DNA of 11,300 bases from an uncultured Bacilli bacterium (lineage in GTDB: Bacteria > Bacillota_I > Bacilli_A > RF39 > UBA660): assembly GCA_947623845.1 (NCBI GenBank), contig CANQHM010000039.1, positions 1-11,300 of the forward strand. Direction: 5' to 3'. Under the pieces are notes generated by a model. It did no database searches. It saw only the letters and a list, made by a program, of their open reading frames with translations, and was not told the origin of the DNA. Each line of letters begins with the position of its first letter. The first letter of the stretch is position 1. The position numbers were made by a program, and so were the translations under genes. Shown in pieces: positions 7,323 to 11,300 of the stretch.

Positions 7323-7345
7323 TGCTAGTATTAAAAGTGGAAGGG
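7323..7345 (+). promoter_or_regulatory. Putative extended -10 promoter of the ABC operon
   Basis: TG-C-TAGTAT (7323-7331), then GTGGAAGG at the same spacing as in the copy at 6516-6540. Identity between the two stretches is far higher than in surrounding noncoding DNA. Transcription would begin near 7338, leaving a leader of about 35 nt. Confidence 0.4.
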
Positions 7346-7372
7346 AAAAACCTTTTGTTAGGAGTTAGATGT

Positions 7373-8056
7373 ATGAGTAAATTGTTAGAATTGCATAGTA
7401 TTTCTAAAGAATACAATTTAGGCAAAGAAAAAATACCTGTTTTAAAAAATCTTGATGCGACTTTCGATAAAGGAAAGTTCTATGCCATAATGGGACATTC
7501 AGGAAGTGGTAAATCTACCTTAATTAGAATATTGGGTTTATTAGAACAGCAAACTAATGGCACTTATAAAATTAATGGAGTTGATACAAGTAAATTAAAA
7601 ATGGAAGAAAAAACTCTATTAAGAAGAGATTCGATTGGGATTATTTTTCAAGATTATTATTTAGATGATTATTTAAAAGCTTATGAAAATGTGATATTCC
7701 CTATGTTAATAAATAAAAAAATTGATAGAAAAGATAGAAAACGATTATCATTAGACTTATTAGATCAAGTTGATTTAACTAATAGAGTAAATCATTATCC
7801 CAAAGAATTATCAGGTGGAGAACAACAAAGAGTAGCTATTGCTAGAGCCTTAGGTAATAATCCATCAATCATATTAGCGGATGAACCAACAGGGAATTTA
7901 GATAAAGATAATGAAAAAAAAGTATTAAGCATTTTAAAAGATTTGAGTAAAAAAGGAAAATGTATCATAGTTGTTAGTCACAGTAACGAAGTGAAAGAAT
8001 ATGCAGACGTTATTTATAAAATTGAAGATAAAAAATTAATTGGAGATAAAATATGA
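7373..8056 (+). CDS. ABC transporter ATP-binding protein, MacB/LolD/BceA type
   Basis: A 227-residue nucleotide-binding subunit with all catalytic motifs: Walker A GHSGSGKST (41-49), Q-loop Gln93 in IIFQDYYL, signature LSGGEQQR (146-153), Walker B IILADE (166-171), D-loop GNLD (174-177) and switch His203 in VVSHS. Length and the LSGGEQQRVAIARAL/DEPTGNLD wording place it with the type VII (FtsX-permease) ABC group, which exports peptides, extrudes lipoproteins or removes cell-wall antibiotics rather than importing nutrients. The start at 7373 follows AGGAG (7360-7364) at 8-nt spacing; the longer frame from 7322 runs through the promoter repeat. Its TGA overlaps the ATG of the permease gene (ATGA), so ATPase and permease are translationally coupled. 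Confidence 0.95.
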   Translation: MSKLLELHSISKEYNLGKEKIPVLKNLDATFDKGKFYAIMGHSGSGKSTLIRILGLLEQQTNGTYKINGVDTSKLKMEEKTLLRRDSIGIIFQDYYLDDYLKAYENVIFPMLINKKIDRKDRKRLSLDLLDQVDLTNRVNHYPKELSGGEQQRVAIARALGNNPSIILADEPTGNLDKDNEKKVLSILKDLSKKGKCIIVVSHSNEVKEYADVIYKIEDKKLIGDKI

Positions 8057-9270
8057 AAATAATTGATTACTTAAAATATTCTTTAAGTGATATTATTAGA
8101 AATAAAAAAAATTTCTTTTTAATATTAATATTAATAATGGGATTTTTAATAATATCTTGTACTTTAACGTATAAAAATTATATAGAAAAAAATGTAGATC
8201 TTCATGTAAATAACGATATTGGATTTCGAACAATTCTTGTAGAATCTGATGATGAAATAAATAATATGGAAAATGGAGAAGAATACTTTTTTAATAGATT
8301 ATCAAAAATCGATAGCGTAAAAGAAGTATATAACTTTAAATATTATAGATATGATGCACGTAATGTAAAAGAATATCCGGACGGCATTATTGGTTTATTA
8401 TATGGATCGAAAAATACACTTCCAAAAGAAATATATGGAGAAAAATTTGATGATAATGATACGGGAGTAGCAATTTGTCCACTAAAATTTAATCCATTTT
8501 ATATTGATGATGAAGAAAAAGATATTCAATATATTGATGGCAAGAAAATATTAGGAACTAAATTTACAATCAGTTTTGATATCCCTCAAGAAAAGAATCT
8601 TTCTAGTAAGGTATATGAAAAACAATATAAAATAATTGGATTGTATGATGCAGAAATAAAAAATGAATATCATAATATGTGTTATATTAGCTCTAAGGAT
8701 ATTAAAGAATTATATGATACTATTTCAACAAGAAACGATGAAATACCAACTGCAAGTTTAATAGTTGATGATGTTAAAAATGTCGATAAAGTCCTGCTAG
8801 AAGTAAATGATTACGGATATTATGCACATATGCAATCTTATATAAAATATGACTATATAAATAATATACATAATACTTGTAATATTATTGTATTAATCAC
8901 AAGTATCACAATTACTTTATTAACTATTCTTTATATAAAGAAATTTAATGTAAGCAGGTCAAAAAAGATAGGCATAGAAAAAACATTTGGCTTTAATAAT
9001 AAAAATGTTTATATTTTTGGTATAACAAAAACAATTCTTATTTCTTTATTATCTACTTTAGTAGGATTAATAATTTATTTATTACTGTTTAACTTGGTAT
9101 CTATTTGTTTTGAAAGCTACTTTTTTAAAGAAGTAAAAATATTTAATTATACAATGATGAGTTATTTTGCAGGTGTAATTATTATAATTTGTATTCCAGT
9201 TTTAATTAATATTATTTTTGATTTCTTAATGTGTAAAAAGGATGTTTCACAACTACTAGAAAGAAAATAA
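8053..9270 (+). CDS. FtsX-like ABC transporter permease
   Basis: A 405-residue membrane subunit with the four-helix FtsX/MacB layout: TM1 (about 21-40), a large extracytoplasmic domain (about 41-275), then TM2 (278-297), TM3 (320-347) and TM4 (368-393). The cytoplasmic loop between TM2 and TM3, KKIGIEKTFGFNNKNVYIF, is the family's usual coupling stretch (E-x-G-x-x-K-x-x-G). The protein starts within the stop codon of the ATPase gene, so the two form one transporter. The external domain is Asp/Glu/Tyr-rich and not clearly of a known type. It is shorter than BceB (about 650 residues, 10 helices), so the complex needs two permease chains, either a homodimer or a pair with the following gene product. 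Confidence 0.85.
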   Translation: MKIIDYLKYSLSDIIRNKKNFFLILILIMGFLIISCTLTYKNYIEKNVDLHVNNDIGFRTILVESDDEINNMENGEEYFFNRLSKIDSVKEVYNFKYYRYDARNVKEYPDGIIGLLYGSKNTLPKEIYGEKFDDNDTGVAICPLKFNPFYIDDEEKDIQYIDGKKILGTKFTISFDIPQEKNLSSKVYEKQYKIIGLYDAEIKNEYHNMCYISSKDIKELYDTISTRNDEIPTASLIVDDVKNVDKVLLEVNDYGYYAHMQSYIKYDYINNIHNTCNIIVLITSITITLLTILYIKKFNVSRSKKIGIEKTFGFNNKNVYIFGITKTILISLLSTLVGLIIYLLLFNLVSICFESYFFKEVKIFNYTMMSYFAGVIIIICIPVLINIIFDFLMCKKDVSQLLERK

Positions 9271-9271
9271 A

Positions 9272-10195
9272 ATGGTATTACGAAGTTTTTTTAGAAAAAC
9301 AAGTACAAAGATTTATTTATTAATTGTTGTACTTATAATTAGTACTTTAATTGTTTTAAATAATATAATTTTAAAAACAAAAGAAAAATATAATGAAATG
9401 TTTGTTGAAACAAACCTTATATATACGGAATTAAAATCGAAAAATGAATTAAAAATAATAAAAAATGAAAATATAAAGCAAGCAAAAGAAGTTTTAATAT
9501 TTACATATAAATATATACCAGAAATAGAAGAATATAAGATTGGAATTTTAGATAATAATAAAATAATTGTATATAAAGATATAGATTTTGCTCTTAAATT
9601 AGACGATACAGAGTCAATTATTGGTTTGAACAGTCTGGAATTTATTAATATAAAGCCATATTTAAAAAATATACTAAATAAATCTAGCATTTATAAATAT
9701 AATGATAAAGATTTAAACTTAGACATTTATGATGTAATCGATTTTTCAAGAACTAATGGTATCATCATATCCGAAACTTTATTTAATAAAATCCAGTCAA
9801 AAAATAATCATTCTTATATTTTAACTGCTAAGAATGAAAAGTCATTAATAGAAATTAATAATTATTTAAAAGAAAATAAAATAAAATATGAAATATTAGA
9901 ATTTAATTCATTTAATGATAAGTATGTTATGGAAAAATTAAAGAGTACAGTAAACGAATTATTATTGGGCAACTATATTTTAATTGCTATTTTTCTAATA
10001 GTAGTAGTTGTTATAAATGCCAATATTTATAGCGATATGAAATACAATATAAATTTGGAAAAAGTTTTGGGGTATTATAAAGGAAAAGTTATAATAAACA
10101 TTTTTTTAAGATTTGCATCTTTGTATTTTTGCTCAATTTTTTTCTCAATAATATTATCATTTATACTAAACCAAATAATTTTAATATTAATTTAA
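9272..10195 (+). CDS. Second FtsX-like permease, C-terminally short
   Basis: A 307-residue protein starting 1 nt after the preceding stop, with only a weak AGAAAG-like ribosome binding site, so it depends on coupling. TM1 is at about 13-33, an external Asn/Lys-rich domain at about 34-228, TM2 at about 235-250, and a hydrophobic C-terminus from 273 to 307. NLEKVLGYYKGKVIINIF (about 258-278) resembles the coupling loop of the first permease (GIEKTFGFNNKNVYIF), so the two are distant paralogues. The chain ends inside or just after TM3; the fourth helix is missing, and the next ribosome binding site follows within 20 nt, leaving no room for a frameshifted remainder. It may form a heterodimer with the first permease, or be a degenerate or accessory subunit. 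Confidence 0.65.
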   Translation: MVLRSFFRKTSTKIYLLIVVLIISTLIVLNNIILKTKEKYNEMFVETNLIYTELKSKNELKIIKNENIKQAKEVLIFTYKYIPEIEEYKIGILDNNKIIVYKDIDFALKLDDTESIIGLNSLEFINIKPYLKNILNKSSIYKYNDKDLNLDIYDVIDFSRTNGIIISETLFNKIQSKNNHSYILTAKNEKSLIEINNYLKENKIKYEILEFNSFNDKYVMEKLKSTVNELLLGNYILIAIFLIVVVVINANIYSDMKYNINLEKVLGYYKGKVIINIFLRFASLYFCSIFFSIILSFILNQIILILI

Positions 10196-10227
10196 TACAG
10201 ATTGAATATTGAAAGGAGGTGATAAAA

Positions 10228-10641
10228 ATGAAAAAAACTTTAAAAATGGGAATAGCTTCACTATTGAGCATTGTTGCAGTAATTGGCATCACAAAAACAT
10301 GTGCAAAGTCTACATATGTGTCAATATCATATAATGCATCAGAACAAGTTTTAACAAAATATGAATGTACAACAGATACTCGTTCTGCTTTCAATGTATC
10401 AAGTATTAATCTGCCAAAAGGTACGCAAAAGATGGCTGTGGTATTTTTCCTACACGCAGGAGATAGTGCTGAAGGCAGAGTAATTGATCATACTTCCACA
10501 TCTTTTTCTAAGGTAGGTGATGGTATGGAATGGAACTGGGTAGCTGTCACTCCAACAGTTGCTTCTGTTGGTGGATTAACTACAACAGTTGATGCATCTA
10601 CTTCTGGAAAAATTTATATTAATAATGGCTTTTTAAAATAA
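10228..10641 (+). CDS. Small secreted protein, candidate substrate or effector of the ABC system
   Basis: A 137-residue protein. AAAGGAGGT (10212-10220) is the strongest ribosome binding site in the island and lies 7 nt before this ATG; an upstream in-frame GTG (10219) overlaps it and is rejected. Residues 1-28 form a signal peptide (MKKTLK, then GIASLLSIVAVIGI), with cleavage likely around the CAKS segment. The mature part, about 110 residues, is Ser/Thr/Val-rich and probably all-beta, with Cys only at 28 and about 50. It is the last gene of the ABC operon (23-nt intergenic region before the ribosome binding site's end, no terminator in between). A bacteriocin-like product, a surface adhesin-like domain or a sensor ligand are all possible. 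I recognise no family; the similarity in size and position to class II/lactococcin-972-type loci is only contextual. Confidence 0.7.
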   Translation: MKKTLKMGIASLLSIVAVIGITKTCAKSTYVSISYNASEQVLTKYECTTDTRSAFNVSSINLPKGTQKMAVVFFLHAGDSAEGRVIDHTSTSFSKVGDGMEWNWVAVTPTVASVGGLTTTVDASTSGKIYINNGFLK

Positions 10642-10667
10642 TTATTAGCTACTTTTGAAAAGCAGCC

Positions 10668-10699
10668 TTTCGCGCAGTTAATGTTTAAATAGTGCGAAG
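10668..10699 (+). other. Hairpin after the small secreted protein gene
   Basis: TTCGCGC (10669-10675) pairs with GTGCGAA (10692-10698), including one G-T wobble, across a 16-nt loop. It is the most GC-rich structure in the region. No T tract follows, so it may be an mRNA 3' structure or part of the flanking repeat. Confidence 0.4.
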
Positions 10700-10700
10700 T

Positions 10701-10720
10701 AAACGTAAATAATATGTAAA
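10701..10720 (+). repeat. Right copy of island-flanking inverted repeat
   Basis: AAACGTAAAT-AAT-ATGTAAA is the reverse complement of 5085-5102 apart from a 2-nt longer spacer. It also belongs to a 42-bp imperfect direct repeat (10679-10720 and 11151-11192), so this motif occurs three times in the window. Confidence 0.45.
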
Positions 10721-10763
10721 AATTGGTAAAATCATAAAAAAACTGAAATTTTACCAATTTTTT
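10718..10763 (+). terminator. Terminator of the ABC operon, 15-bp stem
   Basis: AAAAATTGGTAAAAT (10718-10732) and its exact complement (10748-10762) enclose a 15-nt loop. The right arm ends in a T run. With A on the left and T on the right it could terminate from both directions. Confidence 0.8.
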
Positions 10764-10805
10764 AAATTGGGAAACCAATTTAGAAAATCTGCTTAACAGA
10801 TTTTT
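10764..10805 (+). repeat. Two further hairpins in tandem
   Basis: Stem AAATTGG/CCAATTT (10764-10781) with a GAAA tetraloop, then AAAATCTG/CAGATTTT (10784-10804) with a 5-nt loop and a T tail. A second AAAATCTG at 10838-10845 could compete for the same right arm. With the terminator just upstream this makes three hairpins in under 90 nt. The rest of the gene-free stretch (10806-10896) shows nothing clear beyond an 8-bp palindrome, CGTCGACG (10885-10892). Confidence 0.6.
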
Positions 10806-10908
10806 AAAATTAGAAGCAAAAAAGGACCAAAATGGGCAAAATCTGTAATTTTACTTTCATTTTTACTTGATGTATGGTTGATTACGTCGACGAAATGGAG
10901 GTGAAATT

Positions 10909-11148
10909 ATGAATGATAAATCCTTTATACCTTTGGTTAATAAAGAACTCTTTATGGCTGTTTTTGGCAATCCCGATAATATCGAAATATTAGAAGCTTT
11001 TCTCGAAGACTTATTTGACGTTCCAAGAGGGTATTTGCGTGGTAAAGTAACTATTAAAAATGCCAACATACCTGCCAAAGATAAAGATTATATTAGTATT
11101 ACTATTAAAGATAGAGATATTTTAAAAAATATCCAATTAAATATCTAA
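10909..11148 (+). pseudogene. Truncated Rpn/PD-(D/E)XK nuclease family transposase-like ORF
   Basis: The 79-residue product (MNDKSFIPLVNKELFMAVFGNPDNI...) matches the N-terminal pattern of the Rpn/PDDEXK_2 group: F...FGN.DN.EIL..FLE.L., then a beta strand with V.I.N. Full members run to about 250-300 residues and continue through a catalytic D...ExQ core. Here the frame stops at about the position of that core (NIQLNI), and the upstream catalytic Asp is not evident. It has an intact ribosome binding site GGAGGTGA (10897-10904), so the short product may still be made. Codon use resembles lepA, not the neighbouring island. Rpn proteins are recombination-promoting nucleases usually present in many decaying genomic copies; this is most likely such a remnant. 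Confidence 0.6.
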
Positions 11149-11150
11149 TT

Positions 11151-11192
11151 TAATGTCATGCTAACGTTAAATAAACGTAAATAAAATGAAAA
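11151..11192 (+). repeat. 42-bp imperfect direct repeat, right copy
   Basis: Aligned without gaps to 10679-10720: the first six bases (TAATGT) and the block TAAACGTAAATAA match exactly, and overall roughly two thirds of positions agree. The pair flanks the hairpin cluster and the Rpn-like fragment, so it may mark a duplicated intergenic segment or an inserted element. Confidence 0.4.
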
Positions 11193-11250
11193 CCCCGCTT
11201 TCTTTAATTCATTTGTGATATAACCCGAGTTTGACAGTTGAAATAATAAA

Positions 11251-11294
11251 AAAACATCATTTCGTCCAGTATTTATAAGGCTTTGTGATGTTTT
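11251..11294 (+). other. Long-loop hairpin at the window end
   Basis: AAAACATCA (11251-11259) is the exact complement of TGATGTTTT (11286-11294), with a 26-nt loop. A tracts on the left and T tracts on the right allow termination on either strand, perhaps for a gene beyond the window. The stretch 11193-11250 contains no ORF or other structure that I can identify. Confidence 0.4.
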
Positions 11295-11300
11295 AATTTT

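Noticed and set aside
10718..10805. CRISPR-like array from the repeated hairpins
   Set aside because: The hairpin arms differ in sequence and length; there are no identical repeats with regular spacers and no cas genes.
11231..11236. TTGACA as a -35 promoter box
   Set aside because: No -10 element is found 16-18 bp downstream; that position lies in the AAAACATCA hairpin arm.

Overview
The window is AT-rich, uses the standard code (TGG for Trp, TGA as a stop at 8054-8056) and every gene lies on the + strand behind AAGGAG-type ribosome binding sites. With the LepA sequence and short T-tailed terminators, this points to a low-GC Bacillota, probably an uncultured gut lineage of Bacilli (RF39/Erysipelotrichales-like). 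The lineage is an inference; no rRNA is present.

Left part (1-5082), host-like. After the terminator of an unseen upstream gene comes a three-gene operon (108-2174): two paralogous, very divergent protein-kinase-fold proteins flank a 123-residue protein with a sigma-factor-like (region 2 + region 4) pattern. Next is lepA (2239-4038), encoding the translation GTPase EF4, with its own promoter and terminator, and then a single-pass membrane protein of unknown function with an acidic cytoplasmic N-terminus (4117-5082).

Middle part (about 5083-10720), an apparent accessory island. Codon choice shifts (TCA and ACA become common), and the block is bracketed by imperfect inverted repeats (5085-5102 and 10701-10720). 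It begins with a compact transcription unit encoding only a 12-residue Trp-rich cationic peptide, MGGFWAWLKRFL, between an extended -10 promoter and a strong terminator. Next come a membrane-anchored XRE regulator with an extracellular domain (5357-6460), a secreted protein (6551-7237), a MacB/LolD/BceA-type ABC ATPase (7373-8056), an FtsX-like permease (8053-9270), a second, C-terminally short permease-like protein (9272-10195) and a small secreted protein (10228-10641). The secreted protein and the ATPase operon share two promoter-region motifs, so they are probably co-regulated, possibly by the membrane XRE protein. The whole looks like an envelope-sensing, export or self-resistance cassette of bacteriocin-locus style, but neither secreted protein was recognised.

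Right part (10640-11300): tandem hairpins including a perfect 15-bp terminator stem, a truncated Rpn/PD-(D/E)XK transposase-like ORF (10909-11148) between 42-bp imperfect direct repeats, and a final noncoding stretch ending in a long-loop hairpin.
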